Shown here piece after piece: positions 7,967-18,768 of a stretch of DNA of 38,738 bases. The translations under genes were made by a program, and so were the position numbers. Origin of the DNA: Caulobacter sp. 32-67-35 (lineage in GTDB: Bacteria > Pseudomonadota > Alphaproteobacteria > Caulobacterales > Caulobacteraceae). The notes beneath the pieces were generated by a model. That model saw only the letters and a list, made by a program, of their open reading frames with translations, was not told the origin of the DNA and did not search any database. The number at the start of each line of letters is the position of its first letter. Within the stretch, counting starts at the first letter, position 1. The stretch lies in the NCBI GenBank assembly GCA_002280875.1, contig NCEV01000029.1:1-38738 (forward strand), given 5' to 3'.

Positions 7967-8448
7967 GCCAGGATCCGCTGCCCCGCCACCGGCCCAATGT
8001 CGGTGTGGTGCTGTTCCATCGCGACGGGCGCGTCTGGCTGGGTCGCCGCAACCAGCAGCCCCCACCCTATAACTGGCAGTTCCCGCAAGGCGGCGTCGAC
8101 GAGGGCGAGGACCTGCTGGACGCCGCCAGGCGCGAGCTGGCCGAGGAAACCGGCGTCACCTCCGCAAGCCTCCTTGGTCGGACCGATGGCTGGATTTCCT
8201 ACGACTTCCCGCCCGAGGTGGCCGGCTCGAAGATGGCGCGGGGCTGGATGGGTCAGAAACAGGTCTGGTTTGCCTTCCGCTTCACCGGCGATGAGAGCGA
8301 AATCGACCTGGAAGCCCATGGCGAAGTCGAGTTCGACGGCTGGAGATGGGGAAGGCTCGACGAAACCCCCGAACTGATCGTACCCTTCAAGCGCGGGGTC
8401 TACGAACAGGTGGTCGCCGCGTTCGGAAAGTTCGTGGCGGGCGACTGA
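7963..8448 (+). CDS. rppH: RNA 5'-pyrophosphohydrolase RppH
   Basis: RppH removes pyrophosphate from the 5' triphosphate end of mRNAs, which opens them to RNase E decay; related enzymes also hydrolyse dinucleoside polyphosphates. The 161 residues carry a complete Nudix box at residues 43-65 (G-x5-E-x7-REL-x-EE-x-GV), with the preceding NWQFPQGG and the C-terminal PFKRGVYEQVV typical of RppH. The ATG overlaps the stop of the YibQ-like gene by four bases. Confidence 0.93.
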   Translation: MSQDPLPRHRPNVGVVLFHRDGRVWLGRRNQQPPPYNWQFPQGGVDEGEDLLDAARRELAEETGVTSASLLGRTDGWISYDFPPEVAGSKMARGWMGQKQVWFAFRFTGDESEIDLEAHGEVEFDGWRWGRLDETPELIVPFKRGVYEQVVAAFGKFVAGD

Positions 8449-8474
8449 TCGCCCCCACAGGGAGAACGATCGGC

Positions 8475-9827
8475 ATGGCCAAGACCGTCCTGATGATTCA
8501 TGGATACGGCTGCGCGAGCGACTGCTGGGGCCCCGTCGCCGAACGCCTGAAGGCCGAGGGCTACAAGGTCGAAACCCCTACTATCCGCGCCGACCAGCGC
8601 AAGGTTTCCGGGCCCGGAGCGGGTCTGGCCGGCCTCAGCCTGGCTGACTATGTCGCCGATATGAGCGCCCTGGCCGCGTCGCTCGCCCAGCAGGACGGCG
8701 AGGCGCCGATCGTGTTCGGCCATTCCATGGGCGGTCTGATCGCTCAAAAGTTGGCCGAGGCGGGGCTGGTCTCGGGCGCGGTCCTGTTCTCGCCCGCCTC
8801 TCCGGCCGACGCCCGCGGCAGGCCCAAGCTGGCGCCGGTCCTGGCCTTCCTGAACGCTGCTCTGATGTCGAACCCGCAGACCAGGACGGTCAAGCAGTGG
8901 AAGACCGGCTTCAAGTGGGGCGTGATGAACGCCGTCCCCGCCAGCCGTCATGACGCCCTCTACGCCAGGATGGTCCACGACTCGGGTCGTGTGCTGGCTG
9001 ACCTAGCCTGGCCCGACAAGGATCCCAACAAGACCGCCCATGTCGATGCCAACAGGATCAAGGTCCCTCTGCGCGTGGTCGCCGGCGCCCTGGACCGTAC
9101 GACTCCCGTCGAGGACATGCGTCTGGTTGGCCAGAAATATTCGGCTGTCGGCGGCGACTATGTTGAATATCCGAGCAACGCCCACTGGCTGATCGATGAG
9201 CCGGGCACGGATGTAATCCTCGACGACGTCATCGGCTGGCTGAAAGACAAGCAGCTGGCCGCCGGCCAGACCAAGGCGGCTGCGTCGCCTCCGGCCGAAA
9301 AGGCGCCCGCCAGGACGTCAGCTGCGCCGAAGCCCAAGGCCGCTGTGAAAGCCAAGGCTGCAGCCAAACCCGTCGAAGCGGCGCCCGTGAAGACCGCCGC
9401 GCCCGCGCCGGCTGCGAAGGCGGCCAAGCCCGCCAAGCCTGCGCCTGCGCCTCCTCCCGTCGCCGTGGTCGAAGCAGCTCCGGCAAAGGCTGCGCCCAAG
9501 GCAGCCCCAGCCGCCAAGGCCAAGCCCGCCGCGAAGGCCGCGGCCAAGCCCAAGGCGCCCGCGAAAGCCGCGCCCGTGGCCCCGTCCAAGGTCGCTACGC
9601 CAGCCGCGAAAGCCAAGGAGAAACCCAAGGCCGCCGCGCCGAAAGCTACCGCGCCAAAAGCCGCCGCTCCGGCCGAGGCTGTAGCTCCCGCGGTCAAGGC
9701 CAAGGCTGCTCCGCGCGCCAGGAGCGCGGCGACACCGGCGGCCAAGCCGGCCAAGGCGCCCGCGGCCAAGCCGGCTGCGACAACAAAGCCTGCCAAATCT
9801 TCGCCGAAGCCCAGGAAGAGCGTGTAA
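8475..9827 (+). CDS. alpha/beta hydrolase with histone-H1-like Ala/Pro/Lys tail
   Basis: Residues 1-260 form an alpha/beta hydrolase: oxyanion loop HGYG (9-12), nucleophile elbow GHSMGG with Ser84, and by position the acid Asp207 (ALDRTTP) and His237 (NAHWL). The substrate is unknown. Residues 261-450 are almost entirely Ala, Lys and Pro with scattered Thr, Val and Arg, in AAKPKAPAKAA-type repeats, strongly basic and probably disordered. Such tails occur in histone-H1-like bacterial proteins and PhaF-type phasins, where they bind DNA. I do not know this fusion as a named family. GGAG lies upstream of ATG 8475. A second hydrolase follows 45 bp later and is probably a paralogue in the same operon. 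Confidence 0.85.
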   Translation: MAKTVLMIHGYGCASDCWGPVAERLKAEGYKVETPTIRADQRKVSGPGAGLAGLSLADYVADMSALAASLAQQDGEAPIVFGHSMGGLIAQKLAEAGLVSGAVLFSPASPADARGRPKLAPVLAFLNAALMSNPQTRTVKQWKTGFKWGVMNAVPASRHDALYARMVHDSGRVLADLAWPDKDPNKTAHVDANRIKVPLRVVAGALDRTTPVEDMRLVGQKYSAVGGDYVEYPSNAHWLIDEPGTDVILDDVIGWLKDKQLAAGQTKAAASPPAEKAPARTSAAPKPKAAVKAKAAAKPVEAAPVKTAAPAPAAKAAKPAKPAPAPPPVAVVEAAPAKAAPKAAPAAKAKPAAKAAAKPKAPAKAAPVAPSKVATPAAKAKEKPKAAAPKATAPKAAAPAEAVAPAVKAKAAPRARSAATPAAKPAKAPAAKPAATTKPAKSSPKPRKSV

Positions 9828-9872
9828 GCTCAATCCCTCGGCTGCTTCGCCGACAGGGTTCGAAAGGCGTTC

Positions 9873-10622
9873 ATGCCCGCACCGGTCATCATGGTCCACG
9901 GCGCCTTTTGCGGCGGCTGGACGTTCGACAGCTTCCGCCAACCGTTCGAGGCCGCCGGCCATGTTGTGCTGGCGCCAGATCTTCTGGGTCATGACGGCAA
10001 GGCCTCGGTCGCCGGCCGCTCGATGACCGACTACGCCAAGCAGATCGCCGCCCTGTGTGCGACCTGCGAGGAACCCCCGATCCTGATCGGACACTCGATG
10101 GGCGGCCTGGTCGCCCAGATGGCCGCCGCGCGCGCCAGGGTGTCGCGACTGATCCTTCTGGCCCCCTCCCCGCCCTGGGGCGTGCCCGGCGCCAGTCTGG
10201 AAGAAGCGGTGTCGGCCGTCAGCCTGTATGCTCTGGGTCCCTACTGGCTGCAGGCCGTGGATCCCGACTACGGCGTCGTGAAACGCTACAGCCTGGACCG
10301 AATGGATCGGGCGGAGCGAAAGATCCTCTACGGTCGCATGACCCCCGAGAGCGGCCGCGCACTTTGGGAAACGCTGAACTGGTGGCTTGACCCGTTCATG
10401 ACGACCAGCGCAACGCCCTGCGGCGCGCCAACCCTGGCCATCGCGGGCGGACGTGACGTGATCCACCCGACAGCCACCGTCCGCCAGACCGCAGCCCGCC
10501 TGAGCGGAACCGTCGAGGTGTTCCCGCAGATGAGCCACTGGCTACCGGGCGAGCCCGGCTGGGAAGCCGTCGCCGAGCGCTGCCTGGACTTCATTGTCGC
10601 GGAAGGGCGCGTCGCGGCCTAA
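9873..10622 (+). CDS. alpha/beta hydrolase
   Basis: A 249-residue single-domain alpha/beta hydrolase. The catalytic triad is visible as Ser75 in GHSMGG, Asp195 in GGRDVIHP and His222 in SHWLPGEPGW; the oxyanion HG is at residues 9-10. It shares the GHSMGGL(I/V)AQ core and the SHWL/AHWL histidine motif with the hydrolase just upstream, so the pair look like tandem paralogues, but it lacks the basic tail. No signal peptide, so cytoplasmic. Substrate unknown; esterase, lactonase or C-C hydrolase are all possible. Convergent with the SMR exporter gene, 7 bp away. Confidence 0.88.
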   Translation: MPAPVIMVHGAFCGGWTFDSFRQPFEAAGHVVLAPDLLGHDGKASVAGRSMTDYAKQIAALCATCEEPPILIGHSMGGLVAQMAAARARVSRLILLAPSPPWGVPGASLEEAVSAVSLYALGPYWLQAVDPDYGVVKRYSLDRMDRAERKILYGRMTPESGRALWETLNWWLDPFMTTSATPCGAPTLAIAGGRDVIHPTATVRQTAARLSGTVEVFPQMSHWLPGEPGWEAVAERCLDFIVAEGRVAA

Positions 10623-10629
10623 GCCGCGC

Positions 10630-10953
10630 TCACGCCGGCGGCGTGAACAGCTTGAGCCCCAGGATGCCGGCCACGATCAGGCCAAAACAGACCAGCCGCG
10701 CCGCTGTCGCCGGCTCCTTGAAGACCACAATGCCGACAATGGCCGTGCCAACGGCGCCGATGCCGGTCCAGACCGCATAGGCGGTGCCCAGCGGCAGGGT
10801 CTTCACCGCCCATCCCAGCAGACCCATCGACAGCACCAGACTGATCGCCGTCAGGGCGATGGGAATGGGCTTGGTGAAGCCTTCAGTGAACTTCAGGCCC
10901 ACGGCCCAGCCGATCTCGAACAGACCCGCGATGAACAGGATGATCCAGGCCAT
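10630..10953 (-). CDS. sugE: SMR-family guanidinium exporter (SugE/Gdx type)
   Basis: Small multidrug resistance protein of 107 residues with four transmembrane helices, which works as an antiparallel dimer. The SugE/Gdx subfamily exports guanidinium in exchange for protons. The first helix carries the essential Glu13 ([12 protein letters not shown]), followed by FTKP and the [14 protein letters not shown] stretch of helix 3. The subfamily call rests on the [14 protein letters not shown] segment and is strongly supported by a guanidine-II riboswitch directly upstream. I chose ATG 10953, with GGAG six bases before it. An extension of the frame to 11043 would translate the riboswitch itself and is rejected. 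Confidence 0.93.
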   Translation of the reverse strand: MAWIILFIAGLFEIGWAVGLKFTEGFTKPIPIALTAISLVLSMGLLGWAVKTLPLGTAYAVWTGIGAVGTAIVGIVVFKEPATAARLVCFGLIVAGILGLKLFTPPA

Positions 10954-11022
10954 GACCTGCTCCACTTTTCTAGTGGGGTCGTCCCCGGACAAAACAAAAG
11001 GCGCGGGGTCGTCCCCGCGCCT
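10954..11022 (-). ncRNA. guanidine-II (mini-ykkC) riboswitch
   Basis: Read on the minus strand, two GC hairpins each carry an ACGA tetraloop, the defining ACGR loop of mini-ykkC. P1 is 11022-10999, a perfect 10-bp stem; P2 is about 10986-10975 with a GGGG/CCCC stem. They are joined by a 12-base linker. The sugE GGAG lies at 10963-10960. Bases 10976-10972 (CCACT) from the 3' side of P2 can instead pair with AGTGG (10966-10962), hiding part of the ribosome-binding site. This fits guanidine stabilising P1 and P2 and freeing the site. The class is known; identification here is from motif and gene context. Confidence 0.92.
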
Positions 11023-11044
11023 CCCGTTGATATGGGACAGCATG

Positions 11045-11065
11045 GCGGGAGGACAAGCCTCCCGC
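11045..11065 (-). terminator. hairpin after the secreted unknown protein gene
   Basis: GCGGGAGG and CCTCCCGC (11045-11052 and 11058-11065) form an 8-bp stem with a 5-base loop, 6 bp past the stop of the gene at 11072-11761. No T-run follows on the minus strand, so it may be a Rho-dependent or leaky end that also feeds sugE. Confidence 0.45.
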
Positions 11066-11071
11066 TACGTC

Positions 11072-11761
11072 CTAGCGGCTGGTGGTGCTGTACAGGATCT
11101 GGGCCTGTTCGAACTTCTTGCCCACCGGCGAGCCGTCAGTCTTCTTCAGACGCACATAGACCAGACCGGCCTTGCCATTGGCCCAGGCATCATCCCAGGA
11201 AACCGTCAGGCGACGGAAATCGCTGCCGTTGATCTGGTCGTTGCGGATCAGGCGCAGCTGCGGGCTGTTCTCCCAGGTGGCCCAATCGTGGAGCGCGGTG
11301 CCCAAGGCTTGAGCCTGGGCGTCGCCCTGGGCGTACTGGATGGTGACCGTGCAGACGTTGGTGTTCGAACCCGGGTTGTCGAGGACGATCTGGTAGGGCT
11401 TGCCCAGGTCCAGGGTCCACATCTTCTTCTTCAGCTTCAGGCCGGCCGCCTTGGCCAGGGCGTTGAAGTCGCCGCCCACCACGGCCGGCTTGCAGATGCG
11501 GTCAAGCACGCTCAGCAGCTGCAGCGAAACCGGGTCCGTCGAGGGCGCCGGGCGCACCGGTTCGACATAGGTCTCGGCGGGAGCCGCGGCAGGCGGAGCC
11601 GGAACGACCGGCACATTCGGATCGGCTGGAGCAACCGGAGCCGGGGCCGGAGCTTCCTGTGCGGGCGCGGCAGGCGCGGCGGCGGGAGCGGTTTGCTCCT
11701 GGGCGACGGCAGCGGTCGAAACCACACCGAGGGCGATCAGGCTGGCGAGCGCGAGGCGCAT
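11072..11761 (-). CDS. secreted protein of unknown function, Pro/Ala linker
   Basis: I do not recognise the family. The 229 residues start with a clear signal peptide (cleavage probably AVA-QE, 20/21), then a Pro/Ala-rich linker to about residue 75, then a compact domain (about 76-229) with two cysteines, Cys90 and Cys137, that could form a disulfide in the periplasm. The domain ends with a basic KKTDGSPVGKKFEQAQIL segment. It is convergent in function with nothing obvious nearby and is separated from atpC by a strong terminator. A longer frame running back into atpC is antisense-free but biologically implausible; ATG 11761 starts exactly at the signal peptide. Confidence 0.75.
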   Translation of the reverse strand: MRLALASLIALGVVSTAAVAQEQTAPAAAPAAPAQEAPAPAPVAPADPNVPVVPAPPAAAPAETYVEPVRPAPSTDPVSLQLLSVLDRICKPAVVGGDFNALAKAAGLKLKKKMWTLDLGKPYQIVLDNPGSNTNVCTVTIQYAQGDAQAQALGTALHDWATWENSPQLRLIRNDQINGSDFRRLTVSWDDAWANGKAGLVYVRLKKTDGSPVGKKFEQAQILYSTTSR

Positions 11762-11909
11762 TATCGAGATATCCCCATCAGGCAAGAGGTCGGCATTAAA
11801 ACCGACAGACGGTCCCTCGCAACCCTTATGGCGACAGAATGCGACGGAGATTGGGCCACAAGTGTAATTTCCTGCGTCGATACGTCGCGCAGGTTCACCC
11901 CAGACGCGA

Positions 11910-11943
11910 AAACGCCTCCGCCCTGAGCAGGGCGGAGGCGTTT
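11910..11943 (-). terminator. rho-independent terminator of the atp operon
   Basis: CGCCTCCGCCCT (11913-11924) and AGGGCGGAGGCG (11929-11940) form a perfect 12-bp GC stem with a 4-base loop, extended by A/T pairs. On the minus strand the stem is followed by TTTT. It sits 22 bp beyond the atpC stop. Confidence 0.88.
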
Positions 11944-11964
11944 CCTCGAATCCGTCCGAAGCGT

Positions 11965-12225
11965 TTAGGCCGCTTCGACCGCGTGCTCGGCCAGGATCGT
12001 CAGGCCGTCGGGGCCCACGTCGGCGAAGCCGCCCTGGATGTCGAACAGCTTGGTGGTCGCGCCGTCCTTCACGGTGACGCGGCCTTCGCGCAGCGTCGTC
12101 ATGAAGGGCGCATGGTTGGCCAGCACGCCGAAGTCGCCTTCGGCGCCCGGAGCCTGAACCATGTCGACCTCGCCCGAGAACAGTTCGCGTTCCGGAGCGA
12201 CCAGAGAGAAGTGCAGCTTTGCCAT
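11965..12225 (-). CDS. atpC: ATP synthase F1 epsilon subunit, short form
   Basis: The epsilon subunit sits on the central stalk and links gamma to the c-ring. This one has 86 residues: only the N-terminal beta-sandwich domain is present (MAKLHFSLVAPERELFSGEV at the start, then GDFGVLANHAPFMTTL). The C-terminal two-helix hairpin that inhibits ATP hydrolysis in E. coli (about 139 residues) is absent. From memory, short epsilon subunits occur in Caulobacter relatives, so this is probably native rather than a truncation. The ATG overlaps the stop of the small gene before it as TAATG, so translation is coupled. Confidence 0.93.
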   Translation of the reverse strand: MAKLHFSLVAPERELFSGEVDMVQAPGAEGDFGVLANHAPFMTTLREGRVTVKDGATTKLFDIQGGFADVGPDGLTILAEHAVEAA

Positions 12226-12472
12226 TATTCCACGATCTCCACGTCACCGAGGGCCGCCTCGACGTCTTCGTCGGTCTGGATCTCGGTCCCGCAGAACGGG
12301 CAGAAGCGGATGGTGGCCAGCACGACGCCAGTCTCCCCGTCTTCCGTCCGTTCGCCAAGATTGAGCAGGATCAGGCCGCTGTCATGCTCGATGAGCGCGT
12401 CGGTCGGGTCCGAAGAGACCGCGTCCTCCAGCTCCTCGCAGCAGAAGCCGACCAGATCGTGTTCGTCGGTCA

Positions 12473-12473
<1 letters not shown>
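12225..12473 (-). CDS. small acidic Cys-motif protein inside the atp operon
   Basis: An 82-residue acidic protein with a C-terminal FCPFCGTEI motif (Cys58, Cys61) and an N-terminal Cys pair (Cys11, Cys12). The four cysteines could make a zinc-ribbon-like site. No signal peptide or membrane segment. I do not recognise a named family. Its ATG overlaps the atpD stop as TAATG, and its own stop overlaps the atpC ATG the same way, so it is translationally coupled on both sides and surely part of the operon. This argues for a role linked to F1 assembly or regulation, or simply for stoichiometric production; neither is shown. Confidence 0.85.
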
Positions 12474-14101
<1,628 letters not shown>

Positions 14102-14118
14102 TTACGTTAGGCTTTTGA

Positions 14119-14997
14119 TCAGACGGCTTCGGCGCCGGAGATGATCTCGATCAGCTCCTTGGTGATCTGGGCCTGGCGGGAACGGTTGTATTCGAGGGTG
14201 TAGCGCTTGATCATGTCGCCGGCGTTGCGCGTGGCGTTGTCCATGGCGGTCATCTGGCTGGCGTAGAAGCCGGCCATGTTGTCGAGCAGGGCCGACAGGA
14301 TCTGGACCGTCAGGTTGCGCGGCAGCAGGGTCTCAAGGATGGCCTCTTCCGAGGGCTCATACTCATAGACCGCGCTGGCGCCGGTGGCCGGAGCGGCCGA
14401 GCCATCAACAACCGCCGGGATCAGCTGCAGCGCGGTCGGGGTCTGGGTGACCACCGACTTGAAGCGGCTGTAGAACAGCGTGACCACGTCGATGTCGCCG
14501 GCCTCGTAGAGGCGCGTGACAACGTCAGCGATGGGCTGGGCCACCGACAGGGTGAACTGGCGATAGGCCGACAGGTCGAAGTTCTCGACGATACGGTCGG
14601 CATACAGCCGGCGCAGCTGCACGGTCGACTTCTTGCCGACGCAGACGATCTTGACGTCCTTGCCCTGGGCGATCAGCCCGTCGATGTGCAGGCGCGCGGC
14701 CCGTACGATCGACGAGGTGAAGCCACCGGCCAGACCGCGATCGGCCGCTGCAACGATGACCAGATGACGGTCGTCGCGACCGGTGCCGGTCAGCAGGGCC
14801 GGAGCCCCGTCGCCGGACACGCCGGCCGCCAGGTTGGCGATCACCGAGGCCAGACGCCGGGCGTAGGGACGGGCGGCCTCGGCCGCGTCCTGGCTCCGGC
14901 GCAGCTTCGCCGCCGCCACCATCTGCATCGCTTTCGTGATCTTTTGCGTCGCCTTGACGCTCGAGATCCGATTGCGCATTTCCTTCAAGCTGGCCAT
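14119..14997 (-). CDS. atpG: ATP synthase F1 gamma subunit
   Basis: Gamma is the rotating central stalk inside the alpha3-beta3 ring. The 292 residues have the conserved N-terminal helix ([33 protein letters not shown], quoted here only by its ends [10 protein letters not shown] and AAAKLRR) and the C-terminal helix with [15 protein letters not shown] and [15 protein letters not shown]. Both coil together as the shaft. Length is normal. Shine-Dalgarno GGAGAGAG precedes the ATG. It lies 34 bp after atpA. Confidence 0.97.
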   Translation of the reverse strand: MASLKEMRNRISSVKATQKITKAMQMVAAAKLRRSQDAAEAARPYARRLASVIANLAAGVSGDGAPALLTGTGRDDRHLVIVAAADRGLAGGFTSSIVRAARLHIDGLIAQGKDVKIVCVGKKSTVQLRRLYADRIVENFDLSAYRQFTLSVAQPIADVVTRLYEAGDIDVVTLFYSRFKSVVTQTPTALQLIPAVVDGSAAPATGASAVYEYEPSEEAILETLLPRNLTVQILSALLDNMAGFYASQMTAMDNATRNAGDMIKRYTLEYNRSRQAQITKELIEIISGAEAV

Positions 14998-15031
14998 TCG
15001 GCGCTACTCTCTCCGAGCGTTCCGAGGGGGC

Positions 15032-16606
<1,575 letters not shown>

Positions 16607-16616
16607 TTATAAAGGT

Positions 16617-17171
16617 TTAGGCGCGCTTCAGGGCGAATTTCAGGGAATCGAGCTTCGAACGGAGCGAAGCATCGAAAAGGCGGGAGCCGACGCGCACCTT
16701 GACGCCGCCCAGAAGGGAAGCGTCGACGCGGGTCGAGAGTTCAGGGGTCTTGCCCAGGGCCGAAGCCAGGGCGGCCTGCACGCCGGCCAGCTGGGCGGCG
16801 GTCAGTGCGGTCGCCGAGGTGACCTCGGCGGAAACGACGCCGCGATGCCTGGCCGACATTTCGGAGAAAGCGGTGATGGCGCCCATCAGGTCGCCGGCGC
16901 GGCCGTTGCTGGCCACCAGGCCAATGAATTTGGCGGTCAGCGGCTGGAAGCCCGCCTTCTTGGCGATCGCGGCCAGGCCCTTGGCCTTGTCCTGGGCCGA
17001 AAAGGCCGGCGAAGCGACAAGGCGGCGCAGATCGGCGCTGTCGGCATACATCGCCTTCAGCGACTTCAGGTCAGCCTCGACCGTCGTCAGTTGATTGCCT
17101 TCGATCGTCAGTTCGAAGAGGGACTGCGCATAACGCTGACCCGCATCCGTCGCCTTGGTTTCGTCCGCCAC
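16617..17171 (-). CDS. atpH: ATP synthase F1 delta subunit
   Basis: Delta (OSCP homologue) caps F1 and ties it to the peripheral stalk of F0. The 184 residues show the N-terminal helical domain ([15 protein letters not shown]) and the C-terminal [26 protein letters not shown] motif region (the family's LIGGxxxxxGdxxxDxS block). The frame starts at GTG 17171 with a weak GGCGGA site upstream; no in-frame ATG is better placed. First gene of the operon, so the promoter should lie in 17172-17350. The F0 genes are not in this window, as expected for alphaproteobacteria. Confidence 0.95.
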   Translation of the reverse strand: MADETKATDAGQRYAQSLFELTIEGNQLTTVEADLKSLKAMYADSADLRRLVASPAFSAQDKAKGLAAIAKKAGFQPLTAKFIGLVASNGRAGDLMGAITAFSEMSARHRGVVSAEVTSATALTAAQLAGVQAALASALGKTPELSTRVDASLLGGVKVRVGSRLFDASLRSKLDSLKFALKRA

Positions 17172-17350
17172 TTGGTATCCGCCCGGTGCGTTGCAATGGC
17201 CGCGGACAAGAAGATTAACCCTCGTCCCGGCTTAAAGGCTTGAGCGCGCTTGAAAAAAGCACATGGAGGGCCAGCGCTGATGCGCCACCCCGTCCGAAGC
17301 CGCGCGCCTGATAACACGGGCTTTTCGCAGTCGCAACCAAAGGGGCGCGA

Positions 17351-17602
17351 TCAGGCCCCGACGCGGCGAAACACCGCCGAGGCGGTGGCCGCGAGGCTTC
17401 CGTTACGGCGCCGGGCCTCGCCCTGCGCGAAGACCAGGCTGCGCGTTGACCGCTCCACCCAGGCGCGCACCGCCAAATCGTCGGCGCGCTCGCCCTCCGG
17501 GCCGTCTGGACCATAGTCGACGGTCAGGGACGACGGGCGGCTCTCAACGCCTGCGATATCGCACAACGCGGCTTCCAACTGGGTAACGAGGGTGGTGCTC
17601 AT
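17351..17602 (-). CDS. small hypothetical protein, partial hot-dog-like
   Basis: An 83-residue protein. The C-terminal half (about 40-82: DDLAVRAWVERSTRSLVFAQGEARR... and SLAATASAVFRR) looks like the last strands of PaaI-type hot-dog thioesterases, but the N-terminal half of that fold, including the usual active-site region, is absent. It could be a degraded thioesterase or a small protein that only resembles one. No good Shine-Dalgarno is visible before ATG 17602, and an exact 28-bp tandem repeat lies immediately upstream. It is on the same strand as atpH, 179 bp before it. I would not assign a function. Confidence 0.5.
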   Translation of the reverse strand: MSTTLVTQLEAALCDIAGVESRPSSLTVDYGPDGPEGERADDLAVRAWVERSTRSLVFAQGEARRRNGSLAATASAVFRRVGA

Positions 17603-17607
17603 GCTTT

Positions 17608-17663
17608 TTCACTACGCAGGATCGAGAAAAAGAAATTCACTACGCAGGATCGAGAAAAAGAAA
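17608..17663. repeat. 28-bp exact tandem duplication
   Basis: Two adjacent, identical 28-bp copies at 17608-17635 and 17636-17663, each beginning TTCACTACGCAGG and ending GAGAAAAAGAAA. On the minus strand each copy carries the T-rich tract that follows the terminator at 17665-17691, so the event doubled that tract. The repeat occupies the leader of the 83-residue gene. Confidence 0.95.
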
Positions 17664-17691
17664 AAGGGCGGCGAGACTGGCTCGCCGCCCT
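17655..17691 (-). terminator. rho-independent terminator of the gene at 17765-18103
   Basis: AGGGCGGCGAG (17665-17675) and CTCGCCGCCCT (17681-17691) make a perfect 11-bp stem with a 5-base loop. On the minus strand TTTTTCTTTTT follows directly. Strong terminator, 74 bp past the stop codon. Confidence 0.88.
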
Positions 17692-17764
17692 GTCAGGCGA
17701 ATGCTCGAGGAAACAGCCAGACGGGGCGCAGGTCGCCCCAACACGTCCGGGTACGGGTAAAGCC

Positions 17765-18103
17765 TTACTTCGCAGCGGTCTGGCTGACGCCGGCCTTGGC
17801 CGAGACGTTGCAGCGGGTCAGATCCTCAGCGTCCAGAGACTTGGTCTCACCGCCGAAAGCGGCGACCCGGCCGACTTCCTTGGCCAGGGCCTTGCACGAC
17901 GCCGCCGTGATGGCGCGCGACGGAGCGGAAGCGGCGACGCATTCACCGCCGTCGCAGACGAAGACGGCGCCGCCAGCGACGATCTTGGTCTTGGCGGCGA
18001 CGGGCGCTTCCAGGGCGGCAGCGACGCGGCCGTCAGCGAGGGCGGCGCCAGCAAACATGGAGACGGACAGGGCGGCGACAGCCGCAAGGGTACGGAGCTT
18101 CAT
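17765..18103 (-). CDS. small secreted four-cysteine protein (Caulobacterales type)
   Basis: A 112-residue protein with a signal peptide (cleavage probably ALA-DG, 23/24) and four cysteines in the mature part (Cys50, Cys55, Cys70, Cys98), likely two periplasmic disulfides. The CDGGECVAASAPSRAITAASC segment (ends CDGGEC and TAASC) followed by a C-terminal RCN is the core. It resembles what I recall as the CC_3452 family of Caulobacter, encoded next to the atp operon, but I cannot check that. Function unknown. ATG 18103 has a strong GGAGGG site 6 bases upstream; the longer frame to 18187 lacks a signal peptide start. Confidence 0.8.
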   Translation of the reverse strand: MKLRTLAAVAALSVSMFAGAALADGRVAAALEAPVAAKTKIVAGGAVFVCDGGECVAASAPSRAITAASCKALAKEVGRVAAFGGETKSLDAEDLTRCNVSAKAGVSQTAAK

Positions 18104-18318
18104 AAGAGCCCTCCAACGTTCGGGGAGTTGTGAAAAGATCGATGATCGGCGAAAAGCGTACTGGTCGTTCAGGCTTCGAGGATGCAAGCGTCGGTATCCC
18201 CACCGACGCGACGAAACTGAACTAAGCAGTGCTTAGATATCAGTGATCAACGATTTCGCAAGCGGAATTTATTTCGCGTGAGCAATTTGTAATCAAACCC
18301 AGTCGATTTCGGAAATGG

Positions 18319-18339
18319 CCAGCCATCAACTCTGGCTGG
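18319..18339 (-). terminator. weak hairpin after the membrane protein gene
   Basis: CCAGCC (18319-18324) and GGCTGG (18334-18339), 6-bp stem with a 9-base loop, a few bases past the stop at 18343. On the minus strand a short TTTCC follows. Weak candidate. Confidence 0.35.
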
Positions 18340-18342
18340 GCG

Positions 18343-18768
18343 CTAGAGGCCCAGGATCGAGTCGATCCGGCTCTCGGCCTTGGCGTGGATCTGCCGCTCT
18401 TCAACCATGCCCTCGATCCGCGCGTAGCGACCGTTCTTGCCCACCCGGCGGCGAAGCTGGTCAGCAGTCAGCAGGCCCGGCGAGTCACTGGGATCGGAAA
18501 AGCTGCCCATCAGCGCCGAGAGCACCGCGCCAATGAAGGTCGCAGCTATGGGCCCCGCTGCGCCGAGCAAGCCCTCGCCGAACACAGCCTCGAGGCGGGC
18601 GATCAGCAGTTCGCGATTGGGCTGGCCTTCCAGCATGCCGATCAGCATCAGAACGCCACCCTCGACGGCGCCAACCAGCAGCACCGCCACCAGCACGCCC
18701 AGCAGTCGGGGCCGGACGAACAGTCCGAGCGCCGCGCCGATGATCGCTGCTGTGGCCATGGTGAACAT
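18343..18768 (-). CDS. hypothetical membrane protein (141 aa)
   Basis: I do not recognise the family. Three hydrophobic segments are visible (about residues 4-20, 22-46 and 67-88), the last two joined by a loop containing NRELLIARLEAVFGEG. A soluble, charged C-terminal part of about 50 residues follows (DQLRRRVGKNGRYARIEGMVEER). Two starts are possible, ATG 18768 and ATG 18759. The gene is divergent from the acyl-CoA dehydrogenase, 135 bp apart, and upstream of the four-cysteine protein gene on the same strand. No functional hint from neighbours. Confidence 0.7.
   Translation of the reverse strand: MFTMATAAIIGAALGLFVRPRLLGVLVAVLLVGAVEGGVLMLIGMLEGQPNRELLIARLEAVFGEGLLGAAGPIAATFIGAVLSALMGSFSDPSDSPGLLTADQLRRRVGKNGRYARIEGMVEERQIHAKAESRIDSILGL

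Noticed and set aside
9318-10538. Long minus-strand frame opposite the two hydrolases
   Set aside because: Gly/Arg-rich antisense shadow of the repetitive hydrolase tail and the second hydrolase; no motif of its own.
10954-11043. N-terminal extension of the SMR exporter frame by 30 residues
   Set aside because: It would translate the two riboswitch hairpins. The ATG at 10953 has a proper ribosome-binding site and gives the normal family length.
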